Part shown: positions 13,601 through 23,743 of the stretch, piece by piece | Position numbering within the stretch: position 1 is the stretch's first letter | Layout of the letters: the number at the start of each line of letters is the position of its first letter | Origin: Kudoa neothunni | Lineage: Eukaryota; Cnidaria | Length of the DNA stretch: 64,000 nucleotides | Direction of reading: 5' to 3' | Assembly: GCA_964304625.1 (NCBI GenBank) | Contig: OZ199838.1 | Span: 12,462,001 to 12,526,000, forward strand | Made by a program: the position numbers and the translations under genes | Notes under the pieces: model-generated | Database searches by the model: none | What the model was told of the DNA's origin: nothing | What the model saw: only the letters and a program-made list of their open reading frames with translations

Positions 13601-13691
13601 TTTTTCGCTTAATCTCTTTTTTGCGTGGATTAACTGTTAGTACGTTTTACTTGATTTTGGTACGTTTTTCACTAATCTTCTGGCAACCCTG
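10623..13691 (+). mobile_element. hAT DNA transposon with TIRs, about 3.07 kb
   Basis: The left end at 10623 reads CAGGGTTGCCAGAA and the right end (13678-13691) is its exact reverse complement. Just inside, both ends carry a related tract with TACGTTCGTACCAAAAT on the left and a similar GTACCAAAATC on the reversed right end. These bound a hAT transposase relic in the plus orientation. I could not find a matching 8-bp target duplication: the left flank is GCTCCGAC and the right flank is AACCCCAT. The duplication may have decayed, or the outermost bases may be misjudged. Confidence 0.8.
11650..13567 (+). pseudogene. hAT transposase with zinc finger, broken
   Basis: Pieces in order: an N-terminal zinc-finger region (VCKCEVSGSISQIERH, then EKHLKN) preceded by REWLEDQRF, with an in-frame stop near 11.71 kb; then 11962-12432 with the RNase H-fold motif LIIDETTDIFTTKQLVLVAR; then a frame change near 12.41 kb to 12344-12766 (IRWLSLEQVVARILDRW); then 12950-13567 ending in the dimerisation domain (PHFSAYAKRTFSQFN, KNRSLL). 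The order matches the DUF4371-type hAT transposases common in animal genomes. At least three breaks separate the parts, so no full protein can be made. It lies wholly inside the TIR-bounded element 10623-13691. Confidence 0.85.
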
Positions 13692-14507
13692 AACCCCATC
13701 TATACTCGCGCACGCATATCAAAATATATGGTGATCATATAGAATAGACTTTCAGATCTTAACTCTTTGAAATCATTAGATTAATTATTTATAGCATCAA
13801 TTTAAATAAATCATTAGCATATAAATATTCTGAAGAAATAAGAATAATATATCTGCTTTATTTTCATTTTTACCGTTAAAAGGCACAATTATGAGGTAAA
13901 CCTCGATAAAATTTTAATTCTAACCATAGTAACAAATATTTTTTATGCAAAAATATCAAATCAAAGTTCTTTAATGTAGGCGTTAAACGCTATAACAACA
14001 ATACAAACTATAAAAATTACATTCATTTAATCTAAAATTAATCTTTACAACAGTCTCCGTACATCAAGGGAATCATGGTAATCATCGAATAATCGAATTT
14101 AGGTAAATCGATAAGATGACAACAAACTGTACTACGATCATATGCAAATAAACTCTTGGGTATTATTGATAAAACTCGGCCATAAGTAAAATAATTAACC
14201 GACTTATTTATTAATACCTAATTTTTGGTAAATTAAATTTTAATATTTTAAAATTTTTTCGCCTAAACTCCAGTGAAGTAACCAAAGCGCAATAAGAAAG
14301 GATTACGTCATGGTTGACGCATGTACAACCTTACGTTCCGTTACATCGAGATAGAATGTATTAGAGTGATTTCTTCCCGTGAGAAAAAATTAATTCTATT
14401 TAACACAACAAAGTTTGTTAATGAGACGCTTACGACTAAAACTCATCTAAATTATTCGTTCACAGTCGTATGACGATCGGGATCTAGCAACTCGTGTACT
14501 GAGCGAA
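13692..14507. other. RPS19 upstream region, no gene seen
   Basis: AT-rich sequence between the hAT element and the RPS19 start codon, with no recognisable reading frame. The last few hundred bases presumably hold the RPS19 promoter and 5' UTR. A CACAG just before 14466 could be a splice acceptor for a 5' UTR exon. Confidence 0.4.
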
Positions 14508-15169
14508 ATGGTTAGGGAGCTTCATGTAACGGTCAAAGATGTACCAGCTGATATATTTATTTCAGAGTTTTCAAAATATCTTAAAAGGTGAGCGTGACAA
14601 CATATTTAGATTGTGATTGATAGGTTATAATCGAATTGTTATTGTAGTCAAAAACTGTCAGTTCCTGAGTGCACTGAGTACATAAAAACATCAATCGCAA
14701 GGGAAATGTGTCCAACAGATCCCGATTGGTTTTACGTAAGATGTGCAACTGTTGCTAGACGTGTTTATATGAGTGCCAATGCTGGTGTTGGTAAACTTAC
14801 CAAGATCTTCGGAAGTAACTTCTACTTTCGAGTGAGTGTGAATATATTTACTTTTTGTAGCCGCACACAGAAGAGGATGCAAAGGATCTGTCCATCAAGA
14901 TGCGTGCCGCGGTGTTATCAGAAGATCTCTCCAATCGCTTGAGAAATTGAAGATTATCGAGAAAAGAGAGGGTTTCGAGTAAAATTTTAGAGTGTCCAGT
15001 TGATTAGATAGCCTTTCTTTATAGTGGAAGATTCGTTTCAAAGTCTGGACGTCTTGTTATGAACCAAATTGCCGAGAAGGTACTTTCCGAGTTTTTGATC
15101 GTTCGTATTGTTATCTCTTACTTTTACTAGGTTAAAAGAGATATGCCACCTGTTATTGAACTTATCTGA
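14508..15169 (+). CDS. RPS19: 40S ribosomal protein S19 (eS19)
   Basis: A structural protein of the small ribosomal subunit, needed for 18S rRNA maturation. Five exons were assembled: 14508-14587, 14648-14814, 14861-14978, 15025-15079 and 15131-15169. Introns are 60, 46, 46 and 51 nt, all GT-AG, and the total of 459 nt gives 152 residues (human 145). Family landmarks in order: VTVKDVPADIFISEF near the start, LSVPEC, DPDWFYVRCATVARRVY, SANAGVGKLTKIFG, then SLQSLEKLKIIEK and SGRLVMNQIAEK. The start is the ATG at 14508, which puts VTVKDV about seven residues in, near its place in other eS19 proteins. Compared with human, the AGVG..TKI.G core is kept but many flanking residues differ, showing a fast-evolving lineage. 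All junctions keep frame, so the gene looks intact. Confidence 0.95.
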
Positions 15170-15289
15170 GCGCATATTAACAGTATGGGTAGACTATATA
15201 GTGTTTTCGAATTTCGACAATGTGTCTTTCCTACAGCCAATCATTAACATAAAAGCGTTTTTATCTGATTTCGTTAACTATGTTAAATA

Positions 15290-16140
15290 CAGTGGTGGGC
15301 ACAACTTTTAGGTGTGTGGGCCACATTGGCTCATTGCAGAAGTTTGGCTGGCCGCATTGTTGATTAGGCTTTTTTTGAGAATTTAAATACCTGCTGGTGG
15401 CTTGTCTAACATTTTTGGTACAATATAAAAGGTAATTATATAAATCAATTTAAAAATTCTGCCAACTAGTAAAGCTTAATAAGGAATTAAATAGATTTTT
15501 TAAACATAGCATTCAATGTAACATCATATTTTGAAAGAGACCTGTTATAAATATGAGTACAAATAAAGTTAGCTCAAAAAATGACATTTATGATATTTTA
15601 GACCACACCAAATTTCTTGTAACCTAAGTATCACCAACGCATAGAAATAATTTTCATAAGAGTTATTACGAAATATTTCAATTCTATGGTATAATGTTAA
15701 TAACTTGAAATCACAAAAATCGTAATTTTTGGTAATTATCAATGTAATATTCATATCTTTTAAGGTTTTTCAAAATGATTTTTCAGAATAAAAATTCCAC
15801 CCTAGAAAGTCCACGTAAATTACTATTTGTTGCCCTTAATTATTTCTTTCAATTTCACATATTTATGTCAATAAATAAAAAAAATATTTATCATAAAGTT
15901 TTAACTCTAAATTTATTGGTTTTTCTTATTACATCTTTCAAATATTTTAAGGTCGTTTGTTCTCTATCGTTATCGTTGATTTTCTCATTGAATTCCTCAT
16001 GTTTCACTTGGTGCTGCCGCATCAAGTTATATTCCTTTAATACAAGAATTGATTCGAGATAATGCCAACCGACCGCTCTATTCATTGGATGTGTGAAAAA
16101 ATATTTTTGAGTCCAATCATCATTAGAACTATGGCTTTCA
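15290..16140 (-). pseudogene. GTF2IRD2-type hAT, 5' transposase fragment
   Basis: At 15290 the plus strand reads CAGTGGTGGGCACAAC, a hAT-type terminus that would be the 3' end of a minus-strand element. At 16140-15891 the minus strand encodes WTQKYFFTHPMNR and LKEYNLMRQHQVKHEE, matching the zinc-finger region of GTF2IRD2/ZBED5-type transposases. The expected VCLIC cysteine pair is lost. The catalytic middle and C-terminal parts cannot be read between them, so this looks internally deleted. I did not find the right-hand terminus. Confidence 0.6.
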
Positions 16141-16149
16141 TCAATAAGT

Positions 16150-18060
16150 GTTCACTTTCAGGGGGACATTTATGTTTACTTGTACAAACATGTGATGTCA
16201 ACAAACGGCGATTAATAAATTAATATGGGAAATTTGAGCGCATTATCACTTGAGATAATCGAGAAGATAAATAGAAAACTGTTCCTACATTAAGCTGATA
16301 AATTTTGATACACCTCTATTATAAACATTTATTGTTAAGAATCTAAAGTTATCTAAGAAATAATACAAATTACATCGACTCTATACCTTTTAAATATAGT
16401 AATAAATAATTGTATCGTTAATGTGTCGTTTGTAATGAAAGGTATGCGAATGGTTCCTATTGCGTTAAACTTATAAGTTAGATGTTAATATCGCATGCTC
16501 ATGATTTTTAACATTTAGTTAATTTTAGATTCTTTTTTCGTAAATTGAATCTCAAGTACCAATTTTCTTCCAAAGTTGTTAACCTATTATTTTGTTTGAA
16601 GCGCGTATTAGACCTTACTTTGATCAATATTACATACGATAAGCATACTCAGGGTGCAAGCGTAGATAAATTATCAAATTGGATAACCGAATCGAGTAAA
16701 ATTAACGTTTTTAATGAAAGAATGAATTGAATATAGTAAAAACTAGTGGCATCTGAATATTATTTACTGTGCCAGTGTAAAATTTATTCATTGTAAATAT
16801 CAATTTATATAACAGTTAATTAAGGTATCATTATTAATTGTATAATTCATAATCTCCAGCTGTGTCCAGATTTTCTAAATAAACGTATACAATGCAACTT
16901 TGGACTTCGACCACAGTCCGTTCTAGAAGTGTGTGCGAATGACGAATAATTTTTATTCTTATTTATTATAAGACAAGAATACTTTATACTCATAAAATAT
17001 AACAAATAAATATTGAATATAACAATAAAAATGAAAATGAAATATAGGATAAACATTTTTTGGTTGTCATACTATAGATTATAAAGTGTTCTCTTTCGAT
17101 GACGTTCGCACAATTTGATTTAGCGAATCTTCTTCTAAAATTACATTTCTTTTCTACTTTTTGCTCCAACTGGATTTGTTCTGAATAACCTTTCTATATG
17201 TGTTCAAACTCAAAAGTGTTCCTGACTCAAAATTTTTGGTCGAACTACGAGGTTTCACCGTAAAGTATACTGATAAAAGTTAATTTAATTCTTTTTAAGT
17301 TAATTAGATATGGTTAAGTCAAATAGACTTTAATTATAATATTAGAGTAATATCAGCAAAATTCGAACATAATTGAGTGGTTGACTCTTGTGGTTCGAGG
17401 GGATACATGTGATAACTCGGGTTGATCATTTATACCAAAAAACAGTGACACCAAACTCTAAGAAATTAGAATAATACTTTAAAAGGTTCGTATTCTTTGA
17501 ATTTAAAAATGTTTAAAGTACAACTTAATACTTTAAGAACCTGGCTTAGAAATATTTATTATTTACACTAAGCGCTCGCAAATCAATTAAAAAAATACAT
17601 ACCTATTATTGTGAGTCAAGGAAATAAGCATCACTTATTTTTGTTGGATAGCACGGAGTTTAAAAAATATTGATCTTCTTTTAAGTTTTTGTCACCTTTT
17701 CGGTAGAAAAAATAAGCAAATATAAAATAATGAACTCTCTTAAATTAATATTACAATAAGAATCCAAATGTTTTTATTTAAAAAGAAAATATAATTTATA
17801 AACAATAAAATTAAAGTAACTCAATCTCGGAGAAATAAATATTTTAATTAGTTAAGATCCGCTTAATATTAAGTTATTCAATGTACTTTTATTATTCACC
17901 AAAATTGAATATTTATACCTTCGCAATTATAATAGAATAATTTAATTGACTAAATTAATATCTTTTAATTTAAAAATTTATTTATTTTAATCGACATAAA
18001 TTTTCCAACTAGTTTAAATATTGTTTAAGAAAAATTTAACTGGCATCAACCTACAAGGAG
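16150..18060. other. gene-free AT-rich region holding a MITE
   Basis: No protein-coding signal on either strand. Apart from the MITE at 16890-17260, the sequence is simple AT-rich DNA up to the TTAA target of the piggyBac element. Confidence 0.6.
16890..17260 (+). repeat. MITE copy 1 (sister at 30.5 kb)
   Basis: About 371 bp matching 30527-30930 along its whole length in the same orientation. Shared landmarks are TTCGACCACAGTCCG / TTCGACCATGATCCG, CTAGAAGTGTG, ATAACAAATAAATATT, TTTTTTGGT, TCTCTTTCGATGA and TTTGGTCGAACT. The ends are weak inverted repeats (CAATGCAAC...TTCGACCA against the reverse complement of GGTCGAACT...). It has no coding capacity. This copy is more decayed at its termini than the second. 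Confidence 0.8.
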
Positions 18061-18064
18061 TTAA

Positions 18065-20395
18065 CCCTTTGAGACCTGAAAATCAAGGAGTGAGAAAATA
18101 TTTTTTTTGAAAATGTCAAAATATCTAAAAAATAAAAATTAATAATATATATAAAAATTAAAGAAATATTTAATTAGGAAGTCTATTAAACTTAATGGTG
18201 TCATATGGCACCATTCGGAGACACCTTGGTCTCGAAAATTACAACGCGCATGCTCAAAAATTAAAAAAAACATTGTCGTTCCCAAAAAATACACGTATAA
18301 CAGATAAACCTAATAAAAAAATCTATTTGTTTGTATGATAATCTAAGAAGCAGTTTCTATTTATATTTAAGCATAAGTGGACATCGCATTTGAGACACAT
18401 TATTCTGGAATGCAGTCCACAAAATTTACATCTTATTTTTGCCGTTGTGCATTCTGGGAAATGTGAGATTTGATTAAATCGTACATTTTTACTTACCTTT
18501 GACTCAGAAAGATTATAGACCCTAGTTGTCATTGGAATTGGTGTGGTAACAAAATCGGATGTGGACGGCCTACCTCTCTTCATCATATTTACCACCTGAT
18601 TCACATGCATCAATTGCTCGCTCACCGAAACGCTAAAATCCATTAAACAGAGAATATTTTTGGCAGGAATTTCGTTTAGCAGGCACTGGCGTTTGTAGAC
18701 AAGCCATTCGTTAAGGATACATAAATTAATGGCCCACAAAAATATCCTCTTATACCATTTTTTGGATTTATGATCCAATCGATAAAGAGCCATCAGCATG
18801 TCAAAAAAATCCACTCCACCCATGTTTCGATTGTACCATTTTGATGATATGTGGGCAATCGATTTTCACAACTTTTTTCTCTTTTCGATCGTATCTGTCG
18901 ATAGTGCTCATAGGAGAAATAGAGTGAGCGGTCGATGTCACAGTTACGACAGAGCTGTCTAACCAACGCACAATGTTAGTTTTTGAATTTTTATCTGCAT
19001 ATAGCGCGTATTCGTAACTGCCCCTTTTCAATTTTTTAAAGGTCTTATCATCACTGACAGGACAATTACGGAGGCGATTTCGTCTCATCGTACTCGTGGA
19101 ATGATGAGCCATTTTGAGTAGAATCGAATGCAGCGGGAGCGTTGAAAAATAATTGTCAAAATATAGGTGGTGTCTGTTTCCCTTTTCAATAGACTGGACC
19201 AATTTTAAAACGATGTCGGAGGATCGGAAACCCGAGCTTTCGCCATCATAAGTAAAATTGCCATCTTCAAAAAAAAAGTCGTGGACAATACCACCAGACC
19301 CATTTCTTGTAAATACCTTTAAATGGAATCATTTGCTCATCCACACATTGATTGTAGTCGGGTTCAGTTTTCAAACAGGCCTCTCGAATGATGTCTAATA
19401 GGGGCCTTACTTTAAAAAATCGATCATAATCCTTGTGGTTACAGGATTTAACAATATAATTGTTATCGCAAAAATGAATGAATTTTTGCATATCCATGAA
19501 GCGATCTCTCGACATTTTATCAGCTATAGTTGTTATGTTGAGTTCAGCACTCCAGTAGCTCCTTATTCTAGGTAGTTTAATAATGGCCATTCTTATAAGC
19601 ATTCCAATGAATAACTTTATTTCGTTTACGGTAGTCCGTAACGACGAATTTTTTTCTATGGAATACTTATTAGTTTCTTTACAAATTAATTCAAATAATT
19701 TGTCGGAAAAGAACATATTAAAATATGAATAAGGATCCAAAATATTCTCTTTTTTGAGTTTCTTATTTATGAGGACGCTTTCATCTACCATGTTTAATGA
19801 GTTTTTTATAAATCGTGATTGATGGTCGTTATGACCCTCTGTGTCAGAACTAGTATCTGAGAGAATATCGGGTTTCAAATTTTCGATTTCGTCATCAGAT
19901 ATGTTTTCAGCGTCAGATATATCGGCATCAGGTAGTAATATTAACTCCTCAACAATATCCCCATTATCACTAATCTTTTTCACCAAATCAGAGTCCATGA
20001 TAATGCTAATCTGACACAACAACGTGGGCGCCGAATGGTGCCACGAATTAATCATTCACTGTAAACCTCGACATTTACGAACTAATAACGGCGATATACA
20101 TTTTTTTAAAATTTTGTATAATTTCCAATATATATTTTTTAAATGAAAATATAATAATTTTAGGAATATGATTCAATCAATCAAACATTACCTGTTTATT
20201 ATACAAAAAACATCGATTTGATTTGCATTTTTATTGATAAAAAAATAAAAAATACTGTTATTTGTTTTTTTGATAAAATAAAGTGACAATTAATAATGCT
20301 CTTATAGGATATATTTATGCAGAGACACTAATACACGCCGAGAAATTTCCAAAACAATGCCATGGTGCCATATGGCACCATTCCGTCTTAAAGGG
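18065..20395 (-). mobile_element. piggyBac DNA transposon, complete ends
   Basis: Both outer flanks are TTAA (18061-18064 and 20396-20399), the piggyBac target duplication. The terminal inverted repeats read CCCTTTGAGAC on the left and CCCTTTAAGAC on the reversed right. About 130 bp inside the left end and directly inside the right end sits a palindrome, ATGGTGCCATATGGCACCAT at 20362-20381, with a one-base variant at 18195-18214. The element is 2331 bp and carries one transposase gene on the minus strand. Intact ends and target site suggest it inserted fairly recently or was well preserved. Confidence 0.95.
18323..20055 (-). pseudogene. piggyBac transposase, three-frame relic
   Basis: Catalyses cut-and-paste transposition at TTAA. 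Frames in order: 20055-19267, 19202-18801 and 18823-18323. The three catalytic aspartates can be placed: CVDEQMIPFKG, then YFDNYFSTLPL, then MGGVDFFDMLM. The C-terminal cysteine-rich domain is present (IRCKFCGLHS, MCLKCDVHLC). The N-terminus is acidic (DADISDAENISDDEIENL), typical of the family. After FKGIYKK about 15-20 residues are missing and the frame shifts; the next frame would read GSGGIVHDFFFEDG. A second frameshift lies just before the third aspartate. These two lesions rule out a working protein, though the rest is well kept. Confidence 0.92.
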
Positions 20396-20635
20396 TTAAA
20401 CCTGTACATACTCAAAAAATTCAATGAATCATGCTGGATAAAAGAAAATTATTCTGAAATAAAATTGTTACTACACAGGACATTACACTGCCTTTATACC
20501 CCGATTATCAAAGATTAATGTTTTTTTTAGAATAACCAACCACCCAACGTGAGCACGCCAACGACGGTTAAGCGCGCGCTATCACATATAACAGCTTATT
20601 AAAAAATATTAGTTAGCTCCTCCCAAATAGTTATA

Positions 20636-21252
20636 ATGGAGACATCAATTAAAAAACGAGATAATTACATCGATTGGGATACGTATTTTATGGGAGTTGC
20701 GTTTCTATCGGCCCAACGAAGCAAAGATCCAAACACTCAAGTGGGCGCTTGTATCGTGAACAGCCAAAACCGAATTGTAGGCATTGGATACAACGGTATG
20801 GCCAAGGGTTGTTCTGATGACGATTTTCCGTGGTGTCGAACCAGTCCATCCAATGATCTCTTGGAATCCAAATATTTATATGGTAATTTGTAGCATTACA
20901 GCTCAAAATTATTGTTTGAAAAATTATAGTATGTCATGCAGAATTGAATGCTGTTCTAAACAAAATATCGACAAATTTGGACGAATGTCGAATATACGTG
21001 CCATTGTTTCCATGCAACGAATGTGCGAAAGTAATTATACAGTCTGGAATCACTGAGGTAACGCGTCTAATGCTGGAATAATATCATGAAAGTACGATTG
21101 ATTCATAGGTGATTTATATTTCTGACAAATATAACTATAAGACTGAAATAAAGGCTTCAAAACGAATGTTTTTTGCTTCGAATATTAAGCTTAGGCAGTT
21201 CACACCGAAAAGGAGTCACTTACATGTGGATTTCACTGTTTTGGATAATTGA
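20636..21252 (+). CDS. DCTD: deoxycytidylate (dCMP) deaminase
   Basis: Converts dCMP to dUMP, feeding thymidylate synthesis, in the cytosol. Three exons, 20636-20882, 20930-21057 and 21109-21252, with introns of 47 and 51 nt, give 172 residues, close to other animal DCTDs. The N-terminal signature is [20 protein letters not shown] and TQVGACIVN. The zinc site is complete: H85 and catalytic E87 in [12 protein letters not shown], and C111 and C114 in [10 protein letters not shown]; all sit one residue beyond the human numbering. The start is the first ATG of the frame, five residues before the conserved KRDNYIDWD. The gene starts only 236 bp after the piggyBac element, so its promoter must be short or lie partly in that element. 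All splice sites keep frame; the gene looks intact. Confidence 0.97.
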
Positions 21253-21971
21253 AAAATCCAGCGTTTGTTCTAATTTCTCAATTATTTATTAAAACGGCTA
21301 CAATTTTACAAATCTATTGTTGACATATTAGTGATAAAATAATTTTTTTCGCTACACATTATTAGATATATAGCGTCACATAGTGAAATTATCGAATGCA
21401 CTTAATAAAGTTGATAAAAATATTCGCACTTGTTTTTTTATTTATTGCAGAATAAGATTAGTTATTTCCTTACATTATACTTGGACTTTAGTTTAATTGA
21501 ATTATTTCAACTCAAATTAATTTAGCTTCTTAAGATCTTATCTTTCTTTAAAAATTATTCAAGATTATATCCTTAAAGTTATTAAAATATACACTTAAAA
21601 AAGTTAAATCCACAAATGATAATGAATTAGTCCTTAACCCTTTCACTTACAATGTATATTTAAATATATAATAGTCTAAATTAAATCTTATTAATCTACC
21701 TAAAGAAGATTTGAGAAACAATTAACTTTTTTATTTTAATCCAAGTTTTCATCCAATAGTACATATTTTGTGCTGATTGGGTTACATGATTTACTTTCGA
21801 TTAAGTGAGTGATTTGTTGTTCTTATAAGGACTAAAGCAACTTCTAATTAATTTATATCAACAAAAAATCACAATTAAATAAGTTGAAAAGAATAAAATT
21901 TATTTTTTTATATGTTATAGCAACTAAATCTATTTTTCACGAGTTAAGCATGCGCCACAATAACTTAATTC
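21253..21971. other. DCTD-METAP1 intergenic region
   Basis: AT-rich, without coding signal. It must contain the DCTD 3' end and the METAP1 promoter. At 21634 it reads TTAACCCTTTCACTTAC, which resembles a piggyBac-type terminus, but I found no partner end nearby. Confidence 0.4.
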
Positions 21972-23743
21972 ATGACCAGTGACAACTGTCAAGTCGAACA
22001 ACAAAAGGCTTCAGCAACAAACGATTTGAAATGCTCTACCGAATCATGCAAAAACCCTGCCAAAATGCAATGCCCTATCTGCAAAAAATCAGACATAAAA
22101 AGTTACTTTTGCAATCAAGTATTATTCCACTAATTATCATGGTAAATCTACGTTTGATGTGATTTACATGATGGTTAATTTTTAAAAGATAAATAAAAAT
22201 TATCATGTGCTTCTGTAGGATTGTTTTAAAAAGAGTTGGTCAGTTCACAAATTGATGCATGGTGGTATGTGTAACTTTGTTATTTATTAGACAGGTGATT
22301 GTAATCTTAATGCTTATATCTTCTATAGTTGCTCCTTGCTCTAACCCTTGGCCTCACTTTCAATACACTGGAAATCTTCGTCCATATCCAACGGTAATGG
22401 TAATATTGGTTGTTGTGGTTACTAAAACAGATTTTTCTTTCGAAAGGATATCAAAAGAGATGTACCAAAACACATCAAGCGTCCCGACTATGCTGATCAT
22501 CCTGAAGGTATCTATTGGATAGCAATCGATTTTATTGATGAGATTGACTGATAGGAAGATCGCTGGCAGAAGAACAATCCAAAGAAAGTATGACAATAAT
22601 ATCACTTACACCCGAAGAAATCGTTAAAAGTCGAACAGCCGGCCAAGTTAGTTTAACTATAATTGATCTTCATTCAAATGAATCTCGTTATTGTATCAGT
22701 TGGCTAGACGTGTAATGGATGAGGTGGCCAAAGCTATCAAAGTTGGCATTACCACAGATCACATTGATCAAGTTGTGTACGAAGAGGCTATCAAGCGTAA
22801 TTGTTACCCCTCACCCCTTAACTATTATGGTTTCCCCAAAAGTTGTTGCACGTACTTTTATAAATGGTATCTGTGGTCCTATTCAATCCCTTTGTTAGGT
22901 CCGTTAATGAGGTAATTTGTCATGGTATTCCTGATGGTTACACATTGCAAGATGGCGATATTGTAAACGGTAAGCCAAATAGCATTCCAGTTTAATCCCA
23001 CCAATTTACTGTCTTCTCTAGTTGATATTACATTGTATCATGATGGTTTCCATGGGGATCTTAACGAAACATTTTTTGTTGGGAACGTTGATGAGAAATA
23101 TAAAAAGTTAGTCAAAGTGACACACGAATGTCTCACCAAAGCTATTGACATGGGTATTGCTTTATTCATTTTTTTAATTCGTTGATTGACACTTTGTTGA
23201 AGTGCGCCCTGGCGTTTATTATCGTGAACTTGGCAATCTCATTCAAAAACATGCAAATGCAAATGGATTTTCTGTTGTTAAAAGTTACACTGGTCATGGA
23301 TGCCATAAATTATTTCATTGTCCACCTAATGTTCCACATTACGCAAGTATGTGGTATCCTATTTAATCGTTCTGGTTAAATATTTTATAAATCTGTTTAG
23401 AAAATAAGGCTGTGGGCGTGATGAAACCTGGTCATGTTTTTACTATTGAACCTATGATTAATGAAGGTATTGTCAATGATAGAGCAATATGAATAGTTGG
23501 TTCATGGGTTGTTGTAGGATCGTTTGCTGACACTTGTTGGCCTGACGATTGGACTGTTGTCACTGTGGTAATATATTGATTATGGTGTGTGTCGATTATA
23601 TTTTTATACGGATTGACTAGGATGGCAAAAGGTCGGCTCAATTCGAACAAACACTTTTAGTCACTGACACTGGCTGTGAAATACTAACTCGTAGAATGGC
23701 TAAAAAGGGCCAACCTTATTTCATGGATCAATTGACTAAGTGA
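21972..23743 (+). CDS. METAP1: methionine aminopeptidase 1
   Basis: Removes the initiator methionine from nascent proteins. Twelve exons: 21972-22118, 22219-22264, 22329-22393, 22447-22507, 22555-22646, 22700-22851, 22899-22969, 23022-23153, 23203-23346, 23401-23466, 23518-23567 and 23621-23743, giving 382 residues (human 386). Ten of the eleven introns are 47-64 nt and the first is 100 nt. The N-terminal MYND-like zinc finger is present ([18 protein letters not shown], then YFCNQDCFKKSW). The linker has [16 protein letters not shown] and [12 protein letters not shown]. The catalytic domain has [18 protein letters not shown] and all five metal ligands, D213, D224, H287, E320 and E351, with the same spacing as human (11, 63, 33, 31). 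The eukaryote-type zinc finger separates it from METAP2 and mitochondrial METAP1D. Confidence 0.98.
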
